This document shows, in pieces, positions 51,851 to 62,964 of a stretch of 64,000 bases of DNA (positions are counted from its first letter, which is position 1; every line of letters begins with the position of its first letter). The position numbers were made by a program, and so were the translations under genes. Source of the DNA: Strigamia acuminata. Its lineage: Eukaryota; Arthropoda; Chilopoda; Geophilomorpha; Linotaeniidae. The stretch is from assembly GCA_949358305.1 (NCBI GenBank), contig OX442323.1:9176001-9240000 (forward strand), in the 5' to 3' direction. The notes below the pieces were generated by a model. It saw only the letters and a program-made list of their open reading frames with translations. It made no database searches and was not told the DNA's origin.

Positions 51851-52499
51851 TATCACCATTATTATTATTTTTTATTCTTAAAGAACACTTATTTATATAA
51901 ATAAGTGTTCTTTGAGTTTGACGAAAGCATTGTAGATTAACACGGTGATATATACTTATTTCGTCTCAGATCAATCGGTTTGTGAAACTGAGAATGGAAC
52001 ACGCACATCCGTAGTACAGTACTTCAAGGTCTCGAACAAAAATCTGTCTTGGCAACCCTCGTGTATGTTTGTTGGCACTTCGAAACAGCGACTCACGATT
52101 GCGTATGGTATTTGGTATTTGCGAGTTTCAGTCATCAAGACACGCACCATTCACATTTTCGAATTTCCTCAATTGCATTAACCTTGAATTTTTTTTTGGA
52201 AAATAAGAAATTCCCTACTTTCCTTAATTCCGCCCTTCAATTAAAGTCCAGTTAAATCCAGACAGAGCCGGATTTACGGATAGGTTAAGCTAAAGATGTT
52301 ACAGTATACAAATAAATGCGTTTAATCATTTCATTTGACTACTGAAGACGATCCTTTGATTGAAAAGGTCTTAGTTTATAATTGCATTAAAATCATTTTT
52401 TTAATATCATAAACAAAGTGGACATTGAGATGTATATGTATATATATTTTGGTTTAATTCATGAATATTACTATTCAACTTTCAGTTATCTGCCATCGT
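51850..52499. other. Duplicated intergenic block (copy 2)
   Basis: Contains the second copy (about 51990-52215) of the spacer at 48925-49145. A short inverted repeat, AAGAACACTTATTTATAT and its complement, lies at about 51880-51912. No gene. Confidence 0.55.
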
Positions 52500-53300
52500 T
52501 TATGCGCAAGCAGTTTTCTTAACTATCGGGTCGAAATAAGCCTTCAACAGTTCCGGGCATCCGGCATAGTTATATCCGAGCCCAATAATAATATCGACAT
52601 TAATTTTAGCAACTCTGAAAATACGTAAAACGTAAATGAAATTAAAATCAAACGTGAAGAGAATCTCTAATTTCAACCATCCTCACTTGCAGCCATCGTC
52701 AGTTAATAGACCGTAAACCAATCCGGACAAAGCGGACATTTCAGTCTTGGCAAGTCGCCAACAGTTTGTGTTGCTTTCGAATTCTAATAAAATTTAAATA
52801 GATACAACTTGTTCGGGATGAAATATTACATTTTCAATTACTTTTATAAAATTGATCCTTGCACAAAACGTCGTCAGAACTGGAAAAAATGTCTGTCCTG
52901 AATTTGAGCGCTTGCGAAATTAAAGGAACCTTGCATTTTGTCAATTCCGATACGTATTTATCAGTACATTGCGCTAATTGACTTTTCCTATCAAGAAATA
53001 GATAAATAATTTCTTAAGAGAAGTTTGCAATTTTATTGACAACTTACGTGCCGTTGCAGAATGGGAAATCATAAAGAGAATAGCATTGTTGAATACCAAT
53101 AGCAAGATTGGCACAAAACATCAAGTCTGGATCGGGTTTGTCTTTAACATCGTTCAAAATTCGGGCGTGCGAAACAGCCACTGTTGAAAATATAGACCGA
53201 CATGAAAACAAAATTAAATTACTACGGGTAATAAAACTCGTCGTAATTCATTACCGATGGATAAGAGAGTAAAAATAAAAAGCGAGCGCATTGAAGCCAT
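52500..53300 (-). CDS. Secreted Cys-rich protein, tandem family member 3
   Basis: Five exons: 53255-53300, 53048-53180, 52842-52987, 52687-52783 and 52500-52614. Exon lengths are again identical to members 1 and 2. The signal peptide begins MASMRSLFIFTLLSI. The frame is open throughout, and all Cys seen in member 1 are kept. The upstream TATA-like GTATATAATC (about 53338-53347 on the minus strand) matches that of member 1. Its sequence is closer to member 1 at the promoter and to member 2 in some exons, suggesting gene conversion or stepwise duplication. Confidence 0.7.
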
Positions 53301-54592
53301 TTTTCCTGAATAAATGAATAGAAAATGATCGTGTGTTGATTATATACACAACACAAAGGAAGTAGTGCTACGTCGATGGGAAATATTTCTGTACGAAAGG
53401 CGTGAAAACGAAGATAACAATTCGCTTCGGTGTCACGATCCACGTTGATAATTAATACGCGAGCAAGCTATTTATAAATATACTTAAAAAAAAAAATTTC
53501 CATTTCAAATTTGTAGATACAAACCCACCAAATTTTCACTTGCGCACCCAGTTAAATAAATAAACAACCCTGATGGGCGCGCACGTAAAAATTTAGTAAG
53601 TTTATTTATAAATTCAGAAATCTTTTGTTAAATTTTATGGAGAAAAATAAAAAAAATGAACATCGAGATAAAGAAAAAAACATAAAGTGATGATTCAATC
53701 ACACGAGGTGATGACGGAATGGCACACATGACACGAAGTGATGAAATATGATGATGAAATGATGAAATGATGATGTGGCGCGAGGCGCGGCATTCGAATT
53801 GGTTGTTCAGATAATTTACTCAGGCAGTTTTACATTTTTTGTTACAAATTTTTACAAATTATTTTATTTCATTACTTGCGATTTGATATCTTTCAACGTT
53901 CTACAGTAATTCCATTCCAATTTGATTCCAATTTTCCTTTTTCAAGGAATATTAAAATGAGGGAAACTACCGGTCATATCAGACCCACTAAAAAATTGTT
54001 TTCATGCACAAATAAATGCTACGGTAATAGATTTATGTCAAAGAAATTAAATAATAACGCACAGTGGGTTCCTTGGCCGCCTTCCAAAATTTTGAACAAC
54101 AAAGAAATCATTCGACAACGATGCGTCAAAATTGTAGTGTTTCCTCGTGTTAGTCACCAGATGGCAACACTTTGGTATCTCTAGTGTCCGCGGTCATGTA
54201 ACCACAAACTCATAAAATAAATTAAAATAATAATAAATATTTTCCATGTTGTTATGGCAATCGTAACGATAGATAACGCGATCCTCCCCTTTGCATCAAT
54301 TTCCGCTATTAAGATAAAAATCTGAAGTAATAAAGTCAATTTTTTAAATGTTCACGTTGTTGACATTAATAAAACATGCATGATGATAATGGCACTCTCA
54401 ACATTTATTATTCCTGCCTTTGACAATAACACTCATCGATTAAACGCTGGAAATCGATCAATATCACAATTAAGTTCTTTCGGAAGAGGACGTGTCAACG
54501 AGTTGAGTTTTGCTGCCATGGAAATTACACATTAAAGTCAAAAGCAAAATCAATCGCCTTTCATTATACCAAAAACTCGCATTACGTTGCAA
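53301..54592. other. Intergenic with third partial duplicate block
   Basis: Bases about 53680-53780 resemble 51700-51740 (GTGATGATTCAATCACACGA(G)GTGATGA), a third trace of the duplicated unit. They are followed by a short GATGATGAAAT repeat. A 100-residue plus-strand frame at 53876-54184 shows no recognisable domain, and I do not call it. The last 300 bases lead into the channel gene. Confidence 0.4.
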
Positions 54593-56832
54593 ATGGTTTG
54601 TTTAACTTGCCATTTTCTTCGGTTTTCTTACGTTTTCATTGCAAATCTCTCTCTCGTCCTCTTACAGTAAGTCGACACGAAAATCTCCACTTGCCGTCTC
54701 TAATTTTGCACTCACTTTCATTTCACTCGATCAATTTCAGACGCATTTCCGACGAGAGATTTTTTCCACTCGATTACAACAAAAACTACGCACCTTCGGT
54801 AACCAACCAAAACACAGGTACGATTGTGTTAGTCCTCAAAAATTAAAATTTTGAAGTATAGTATAGTTATTTCATTGCTTTTACTCACTGTTAATGTAGT
54901 GACTAAGGTACTTTGCGCCGTCAAAACAATCACAGTAGTGGATTTATCGGAAAAGAATATGGTAAAAACTATGGATGTGTGTTGAGAATGAAGTGAAATG
55001 ATAGCAAAGCAGTCTTCTTCTTCTTTCTACAGGATATTAAAATAGAAGCGGCTTTCTATCTGAGTTGGATAGACACCAGACTCAATCTAACGTATCTCAA
55101 CACGTTTCTTGTCAACGTGAGTAATTTTCCAAGTTGGGTGAATAGAAGACTGTGGTATCCACAGTTACTGTTCGGCAATTGCAAAGAATGCCCAGGTTCA
55201 ATTTACGACTACCAGCTTGCGGACATGAAGTACGACCACGTTAAAAGGACAATATTTACATACATTAAGTATATACGAGTTAGATTTATTTTATACTCAA
55301 CTTTTGAATTTTTCTCAATTGCAATTCCGTATTAATAGACACTCAAATTCGTATTCCTGCCACTACGACATGACAACTTATCCATTCGATAAACAAATTT
55401 GTAGTATGCAAATTGTAAAATGTAAAAACAAGAAGAAATTTTCAATTTTTCAAATTTCTTTTACCATCTTTCTTTTACCACTAGATAATTATCAGCCCAT
55501 TCTCGTCGACTATGAAATGCATCCAAACCACCAAATCAATCAAATCAACGTTCCACCAGAATGGACTTTATACAATATCACAAAGACGACATGCCCCTTC
55601 GACCTAAGTAGGCACGAGGGCATGTACTAATTCCAGTTCAGCTGTGAATTCACAACTAGACTGGCATTTTGTAAAAATGTCTACCTCTTTCTTACGACTA
55701 TAATGCTTTAATGCTATAATTGCTTTAATCATTCAATCTTTTTTAGACGAATACGGCAGTTGCCACAGTTACGACTACCACTTTAGGAGGAATCGACAGA
55801 GAGCCATTTTACTCATTTTCATTCCCAGTTCGCTGATCGTTATCCTCTCGTGGCTCTCGTTCTGGCTCGAACCAACGGCCGCAGCGCCCCGTGTTGCTCT
55901 CGGTCTAACTTCCATGCTCACTTTAACCACTCAGTTCAGCTCTGCACAGAGCACACTTCCAGCAGTTTCCACCATCATGGCGCTAGATATTTGGATGTTC
56001 GCCTGCATCGTCATTGTTTTCGCATCTCTCGTTGAATACGCCATAGTCAACTTCGTAAACAGCATGGCAAAAACGAAACCTATCGTGCGGAGAAAACCTG
56101 GCAAATATTATTCATTTCTACCACCCGAACAAGTAAAACATTTTCACAACCAACAACAACTTGTGATTGCTTTTGTCCAAACACGGAGTTGTTGTTGATT
56201 TATGGCAGGAGTTTCCAACCTTTTTTGCTCGCGATCCAAACTTCCAAAACACATTTTGCTGTAGGTGCAATCAAAACTGAACCGAACTAAAAAGATGGCT
56301 ACCTACAGTTTAGCTCCTCTAGCCTCTTGCTCACAGACCGGTACCGGTCTTTGAAAAGCGCCGTACTCCTGGTTACACATTTGCAATGTACAGTCGAAAA
56401 TCTTTATAACGAATCGCGAAATAACGAATTATCGATATAATGAATACCTAAAAATGGCTGGTTTGGTTGGCTGGCCATAGAACACCATGTTAAAAAATTT
56501 CGATATAAAGAGTTCTCGTTAAAACGAATTGATTTTTCGAGTCCCTTGTAATTCGTTATAAAGAGTTTAGATTATAGTTCAGAAATTCATTTTGTTTGGG
56601 TCGCGACCGTGGGGTTGGGAATTCCTGGTTTGTAGTTTTATTTTGATTGCTTGGTTTGTGGATTAATAATTTTTATTGTTTTAAGTTTACTTGCCTGGAA
56701 AAAACATACAATGTGCTGAAAAACATAAAGAGCAAACTGACTGCCGGCATGATCGACCAAATCTGCAGAGTTCTATTTCCACTCATTTTTCTCGTGTTCA
56801 ATTTGTGTTTTTGGATCATTTTCTACCGTTAA
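54593..56832 (+). CDS. Cys-loop ligand-gated ion channel subunit, probably anion-type
   Basis: Exons: 54593-54666, 54741-54817, 54900-54961, 55033-55268, 55339-55421, 55485-55607, 55747-56132 and 56686-56832. The signal peptide is MVCLTCHFLRFSYVFIANLS. The extracellular domain has the WYPQ motif and the Cys loop (CHYDMTTYPFDKQIC). M1 ends in LIVILSWLSFWLEP. M2 follows PTAAAPRVALGLTSMLTLTT, M3 is ALDIWMFACIVIVFASL, and the M3-M4 loop is short. M4 ends in FPLIFLVFNLCFWIIFY. PAAAPRVALG resembles the PxR(A/V)xLG M1-M2 entry of glycine/GABA-type and arthropod pH- or histamine-gated chloride channels, so I infer anion selectivity. The ligand is unknown. Two exon joins were decided by frame alone. 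Confidence 0.85.
56206..56627. mobile_element. hAT-type MITE in channel intron, with a nested palindromic element
   Basis: The left end CAGGAGTTTCCAACC and right end GGTTGGGAATTCCTG are imperfect inverted repeats of the hAT type (CAGGxGTTxxxAACC). The 8-base flanks ATTTATGG and GTTTGTAG agree at five positions, consistent with an old target duplication. Inside, at about 56391-56575, a second inverted pair (CTTTATAACGAAT...ATTCGTTATAAAG) looks like a nested pogo/Tigger-like element. Confidence 0.65.
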
Positions 56833-56837
56833 ACTTG

Positions 56838-58170
56838 TTAAACTCCTTCCATAACCGAACGACAAATGTTATTAAACGTTACATTTGCCAGCCTTTCTTG
56901 TAGCACATTCTTGATATCAATTTCAATCACCTCGCTCAACTGATACTTAAAGACATTACTCAAACTATTCGACGACAGCTCCAAAATGGCGTCCAGACTT
57001 CCCAAGCCGTCCACATCGACAATCACTTGCCGAACATCCACGAGTTTAAACTCTTTAACACTAGGTGGCGATAAATCATCGCACATTTCGACAATAAGCA
57101 GCAGGTCTAGAGATTCGACTACTAAATGAACGCCGTTCACCTTCTCCAAACCCTGAAACTCGACGGCCATTTTGTATCCGGCTTCCAACTCGTCAAAACC
57201 AAGCCGAACGCGAACCTGCAAGCACCCGCGAACCAACGACGCTTCAACTTCGCCACTTCGGTGTAACGTCGATAATCCCTCGATGTAGCCGTCAAACAAC
57301 GTCACTTTCCCCGAAAATCGAATAAACAAAATGGTTTTCTCGAACCCCCAAGTGTGAGTTTCGAGTTGCTTCGGGTCGAGGCCCAAAGTTTCGATTTGTG
57401 CGCAAACGTCGGCCAGGACGACGTCGATGGGAAACAAAGGACTGAACAGGACACTCTGCGGCGGTAAACGGGCGAGAAATTCGTTTCCTTTAGTCAAAAT
57501 CGCGTCTTGCGCGTCGGAAATTGCGGTTGGTTTTATGTTGTGAACGAGGCTGCTGCTCAGAGCGTTGATGATGTTGTTGGACAGTTTCTCGAACGCTCCG
57601 AGCTTCTCAAAGTGCAGTTTGAGCTCCCCGACGTCGAGATCGACGCGCACGCCCGAGATGCGCACTCTGCCCGCTTCGTCGCTGCTCAGTTGGGTCTCGC
57701 ACGACACGTGAACTCGCGAGATGTTCATCCAAAATGGCCCCGCGCCGTTCAGACTGAAGAAATAACTGGTGGCTTTGAGCGAATATTCACCCCTGACGCT
57801 CAGTTGGGTCACGTCGAGTGCAATGTCCAGTTTCATCTTGACCAGGTCCAAGTGGAGCCGGGAGATGGTGAAATCGGACGCGCCGTATAGGGAGGAGTTT
57901 TTGAAGCTCGCTTTCACGTTCGGCGAACTTTTTTCGACGGAGAAATCCGGAATTTGTACCGGGTCGGGAATATCCACTTCCGGGATTCCGCTTCCGCCGG
58001 AAAGCAAATGGCGGAATATTTTTTGGATTCGGTCGCAGTCGAAATTGAGACCGTCGCTCGCTGATGCGAAAATAAAGAATTAAAAATATTTAAATTTTCA
58101 TTTCAAATTAATAAATACCCGTTTGATGTGAAATTAGAATGCACAACAGGAAGAGCGAATTTGACTTCAT
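56838..58170 (-). CDS. Secreted TULIP-superfamily lipid-binding protein (group-7 allergen/JHBP-like)
   Basis: Two exons: 58119-58170 and 56838-58060, about 425 residues. The signal peptide is MKSNSLFLLCILISHQ. The length and the repeated pattern of alternating hydrophobic beta strands fit two tandem lipid-binding lobes: lobe 1 from about residue 25 to 210, with the helix KLSNNIINALSSSLVHNI, and lobe 2 after about 220, with YQLSEVIEIDIKNVLQERL. Arthropod relatives bind hydrophobic ligands such as juvenile hormone or lipids outside the cell. Only a few Cys are present (FDCDRI, HVSCETQ, RGCLQ, EMCDD). A single long second exon is unusual for this gene-dense, intron-rich window. Its stop codon is 5 bases from that of the channel gene on the other strand. 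Confidence 0.65.
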
Positions 58171-58859
58171 TTTTCGTGCAAAGATGCAACATGTCAGTTT
58201 TATCACCAGTCACGTGACGAAATTATCATTTGAACTTTGGCACGTAAGAAAATTGGTTTATCCAAGCAAAAAAATGAAAAACTTCGAAAATATTACCAAT
58301 TTTTCATCGCACTTGGTGACCAAGGGCAAGAGCTCGTGGTTTGCTCTGTTTATAACACTCTAATCAGGAAATGAATTAAACCTATTACAGTTTGGCAAAC
58401 TTCCATTTTTTTTTTTTTCTTTTTTAAATGAAGCTTTCCCGTCATTTAATTTTTCTGGTTTTCGTCATAAAGTTTGAAATTGTTATGTGGTAAAACGATC
58501 GTAAAGCACAGCTAACATATAAAGCGCTTTTCTTGTCGCGCCCTCTGTAGACTCGTTGACGAACTACAAAAAGCAGTATGGATTCTCCGATGAAGAAATC
58601 CGATTGCTTTTTGAGTACTACATCACTGTTTATTTAATTTCATTACCATTGATTAGTTTGTCTCGTAAATTTCCATTACTAAAGCACACGTCGCAACCTC
58701 ACTATGATGAGAAATCACGTTTGAATGCTCTGAAAATCAACATTTCTCTACCAAAATTCAGTATTGAACGAGTTTTCCCTTTAATTGGTAAGTTTCAAAT
58801 GAATGAAAATTTAAAAAAACAAATCTAACCAATCTAAAAACACTACATTTCAGTTGAAA
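58171..58859. other. Divergent spacer between TULIP gene and PLGRKT
   Basis: This must hold both promoters. An acceptor at about 58853 (TTTCAG|TTGAAA) just before the PLGRKT ATG shows that the 5' UTR of that gene is spliced. The open stretch at 58556-58780 ends in a good donor (ATTGGTAAGT) and is probably that upstream leader exon, not a separate protein. Confidence 0.45.
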
Positions 58860-59528
58860 ATGGGTTCGTACGTGAGCACAGCAATGGAAGAAAACTTACG
58901 CAAAAATCAAGAATTCATGATAGAAATGCAGCGATTACAAGTAAAATTTAAACAAAAATAAAAAAATAAAAAAATAGAATTTACCTTAAAAATGTGTAAT
59001 ATTCAAATAAATCCAGATGGAAAGACAAATCCACTTGCAAAACCAGATGAGAGAGCGACAAATGGCCATGCAGGTCGCCAAAACGAGAGAAATGCTCTTC
59101 TGGATCGGATCCTTTTACATCCTCGCAACATTCGCAATGATTTCTAGGTAAAAAAAAAATAAAAATCATAAAATCATAAAATAAAATTGATAAACACAAA
59201 AAATCCATTCTTACAGATACAGAAAGACGAAAAACAGTGCCATATTAACGCCAATAGTCCCATTATCGTTTCTCATCGCGTACCAAGCAGATCTCGCTTA
59301 CGGGAGCAAACTAACGAGAATTAAAAGTAAAAATATAATTAAAAATGAATGAGAAATTATTTGAAATAAAATTTGCATCCGACAGACGAGGCGGAGAATA
59401 TTTTGGAATACGAAGCGCAGCTAATCCACCTGCCCAACGGTGTCCCGACGGCTCAAAGCATCGATCAAGCGCGGCAGCGCCAACACGAAGAACAACGAAT
59501 TCGCAAAGTTCACGAACTTTATATTTAA
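58860..59528 (+). CDS. PLGRKT: Plasminogen receptor (KT) homologue
   Basis: Four exons: 58860-58940, 59017-59147, 59217-59326 and 59396-59528, about 150 residues, matching the vertebrate length (147). The family core is clear: MxSYVSTAMEENLRKNQEFM, then QMRERQMAMQVAKTREML, a first membrane helix, LTPIVPLSFLIAYQADLAYG in the second, and the tail (AENILEYEA...LPNGVPTAQSIDQAR). The vertebrate protein exposes a C-terminal Lys that binds plasminogen. Here the C-terminus is HELYI, with no terminal Lys, so the plasminogen-binding role is not expected, and invertebrates lack plasminogen in any case. An ancestral membrane or mitochondrial role is more likely. Confidence 0.92.
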
Positions 59529-59934
59529 ATTTGTAAATTTATTTGTCGAGTTTAATCACTTATTTAATCATGTGAAGTAGGATGCAGCTGGTGCGCCACT
59601 AAACTGCTTCCACAGAAATCAGATGTAGATTGTAGCGGGTTTTTTATTTAACCATGTGCCACATATCGGCCTCCGATTCGACTCGAGAAAGGTTTCGCTT
59701 TCGGTCTCGGTCTGTGATATGAAATTGTGTAGAAACAAACTCATTTCCTACTCAAACTTTACTAATCTAACGTTTTATCACCGTTCTTTCCGTATAATAC
59801 ATCTATTTACCTAAACTAATTTGATTCAGGTATATATATATATATATATTAATTGAATACAATAAAAAAATAATATTAATGATGATAATTTCATGATTTG
59901 TATTTGTGCTATTTTTTTCCCTCGCCATATTTCA
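59529..59934. other. Convergent 3' region, PLGRKT / dystrophin-like gene
   Basis: 3' UTRs of both genes. A short TA microsatellite lies at about 59831-59849. No gene. Confidence 0.4.
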
Positions 59935-62900
59935 CTATTTTGTCGTTCTGTTGAAGCGAACTTTGTCTACCAAATCGGCCAAAATGTCGCTAACGTCGAT
60001 AGCGGCCTTTAATAAATCATCGTTTTCAGATTGAGCGCAAACTAGAAAAATAAATAAACTCGATTTAAACTCAAAGAATTTTCTCTCTCTCGTTTTTTTT
60101 GAACCTTTTGTTTGATTGTCTGGAAAAGTGAGCTGCAAATGTTTCATAATACTATCCAACTCGTCTTGAATTTGATTCAATTCACGAGTGCTGTCCAACT
60201 GAGTTCCGTTTTGTTGGTAAAAATCGCTCGTCACGATCGGCGATGGCATCTTCCAGTCTGTCGGTTGGTCGTGGACCTCCACCGACGTGTAATTCGGCGT
60301 CGACGTGGCGGCAAACGGCATTTCGTCTCCGCTGTCGACCAAATTCACTTGCTCCGCTTTCTTGCACATCTTATTAAAGCTCTTAGGTCGATAAAAAAAG
60401 AATTAAATTTAAATTTAACCAAAATTCGCTTTAAAACGATTGCAAAACACCTTTAGAATTCGTCTCAGTCGCCTCAACTGCAATTCCAGCTGTTTTTCGT
60501 GATCCAACAGCACTTCCTGTCGACTGACGGCGCTGTGACACGAAGCCGTGCTCTTGGCGTCGTCGGAACTGCTGCTCAGAGACACGTCTTGCAGCTGGTC
60601 GAGTTCGTTGCGCAGCAATCTGACAATAAATGTTGAATCAATCCACTCATAATTTTCTCGTAATTGTTAATCACTTTTGTTGTTGTTCGAGATGAATGAT
60701 GACGCTCTCCAACTCGTTCTGTTGCGACGCGAGGAATGTTTTCATGGGCATTCCGTTAAGGATGGTGCAACTCAGGAATTCCTGTCCAGGGGTCACGTTC
60801 GTGGCCTTGTGCACCGGCGTCGGAGTTGGGATTGGCGATGACTGCACATTGGGAATGGTTGCGTGATGATTCTCGAAAACGTCCCTAATGAATCACGTAT
60901 TTTAATGAGTAATTTTAAAGAAAAAAAATTCATTCTTACACTTCCGGAATAGTTTGTGCTTGTGTGGGCCTTATGGGTAAAAACGATTGTTTGGTTTTCT
61001 TCATTTTTAATTTGTTTCCGAGCCGCTTCATCATCACTTTGCGATCTTCCTTCGAAGTTGCCTGAAAGAAAAATATTACAATTGCACATTTTTCCCCAAT
61101 ATCGAACTTCGATATTCAAATTCGTCTAACCATTGTACAGTATTCTTGAATCGGATGCTTCAATTTGTGGTTTTTACTCGCCTGACCAGTGAGAAAACAA
61201 TGTTGGCAAAGATCGTAACTAAAACAGTACAAACACCGATACCTATTCAAGTATTCAGAGAAAAAAATTAATAAAATTGAAAGAAATCACAAAATAATTT
61301 TCTCTTTTTGGTACCTCAGACCCGTAATGGGGTACATTTTACAGACGTTGCATTTGACGTTGTGGGAAATGGTTTCGGCGGTGACCAAACGAAAAAACGT
61401 CGAAATCCAAACGACCGTTTGCGGTTCCTGTAACAGCCACGATAGAAACATTTCTTCGGTGATCCCCAACGGTGACGAAATCTTTGGAAAAATAAATTTA
61501 AATTCTTCTTAATTAGCGGGGGAAAGGAATTAAAAATATTACGGTCGAAAAACAACTGTCGACTGCAGCTGCAACGAATGTTTTCCCGAAGGTAATTTTT
61601 TCCTTCAAATGTTCCGGTATCTAAAAAAAAAAAAAATTAATTAAAAAAAAAAAAATTGGTCATTATAAAATTAAAAATAAATGAAATTAAATTACCTCCG
61701 CTAAAATGTGTAATAAAAAGGTTAAACTATTTTTGGTCATGCAATTATTGTGATTTGCAAGAATTCGAAATAAAACTAAAAATAAAATAAAATAATAAAA
61801 AATAAAATAAAATAACAAAAATTAATTAATTAATTAATTAATTCTCACATTTATATTTTTCGTGCAATTTTCCCATTGAAAAGATCAACAAGCCGACAAA
61901 AACCGAAAACACATTGATGATTCCGCTCCTCGTCGAGTCGAACAAATTAACGAGAAAATTTAAGCACAACTCGGCGGACACTCGTGGGTCCGTGAGCGCG
62001 GTCTGTTCTAGCCGCGCAATATTAAACACGTCGTAAAGAAACAATTCCAACTCTTCGCAGCTCATGCTGGATTCGCAAATCACAGGTTTCACCGCCACTT
62101 GGTTGTAGATTTTCACCAACACTTCCGTACTGACAAGATGCACTAACAACAAAAATAAAAAATAAAATTATTTTTTTAAAAATCAAATTTAATTTAAAAA
62201 AAATTAAAATCTCACATTTAAACACTTTCTGCAGCGCTCTTAACTTAAGCGCCAACCTGTACGTCGAATATTTGACTATTTTGTAGTCATTTAACTCTTC
62301 CATGACTGTGCTTAGCAGCGGGTGCTCCCATTGAGAACATTGCGTCACATGACTGAGGAAACATGAAAAGCGAAACATCAATTATTCATTTATTATTACA
62401 AACATTTTTTTCTTTTTTTTGCTTTTACATTTTCATCACAAAATGTGTCATTTGATTAATTCGTTATTGTTGCAAAACAATAAACAACGTTTTTCTATTA
62501 ACACATTTACGATCGTCAAACAGCTGTGAAGCAGCTTTGTTTATTTCAAACACTTGAAAGACTACGGACTACTCCATTCATTCGAATGAAGGGGTTATCT
62601 TCCAATCTCTCCAATGTTTTATAATCATTTAAATCTGTTTTAATAACAACGAACTGGTTTTTTTTTTCATTATTTTTTCCATTTTTTCAAATTGAAATTT
62701 CATTTTTTATTTTTTTTTTGAATACAAACCACAGATAATAAGGCACGCCGTTTTCCGTTCGTTTCTTTTCCCATCCTTCTAGTATTTTCCCTAAATGTGA
62801 AAAACAGAAAATACACGTCTGATTAAGCAGGAAACTTGAGAATAAGGAAGTGCAAAAGTGAAAAAAAACGATACAAAAAATATTTCCAGAACCCGGAAAA

Positions 62901-62964
62901 GTCTTTTTTTAAGTTTTAAACGTAATTTTCCATACATACCGCCGTAAGTAAACACTTTAGACAT
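59935..62964 (-). CDS. Short dystrophin-superfamily protein (WW-EF-ZZ-coiled coil)
   Basis: About twelve exons, from 62940-62964 and 62730-62790 through 62216-62352, 61849-62144, 61696-61775, 61543-61620, 61315-61481, 61131-61242, 60940-61061, 60675-60884 and 60451-60619 to 60105-60369 and 59935-60041. Order: a WW domain ([15 protein letters not shown] ... QCSQWEHP), EF-hand-like helices ([34 protein letters not shown]), a ZZ zinc finger ([36 protein letters not shown]), and a coiled coil ([11 protein letters not shown]). A C-terminal segment follows ([17 protein letters not shown]) that matches the dystrophin end (LEEVMEQLNNSFP). No spectrin repeats or actin-binding domain. The family binds dystroglycan through WW-EF-ZZ and syntrophin/dystrobrevin through the coils. 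This may be a stand-alone short gene (dystrotelin-like) or the 3' promoter unit of a longer dystrophin gene; no upstream spectrin exons fit before the neighbour at 63.2 kb. Confidence 0.85.

Noticed and set aside
53876..54184. 102-residue plus-strand frame before the channel gene
   Set aside because: No domain, signal peptide or splice context; its composition resembles the surrounding non-coding DNA.
55269..55283. 15-base intron in the channel gene
   Set aside because: A GT...AG pair exists but is too short and does not restore frame; the 70-base intron 55269-55338 does and gives the expected Cys-loop.
57507..57890. 127-residue plus-strand frame
   Set aside because: Antisense to the long TULIP exon, with no signal or domain; a shadow.
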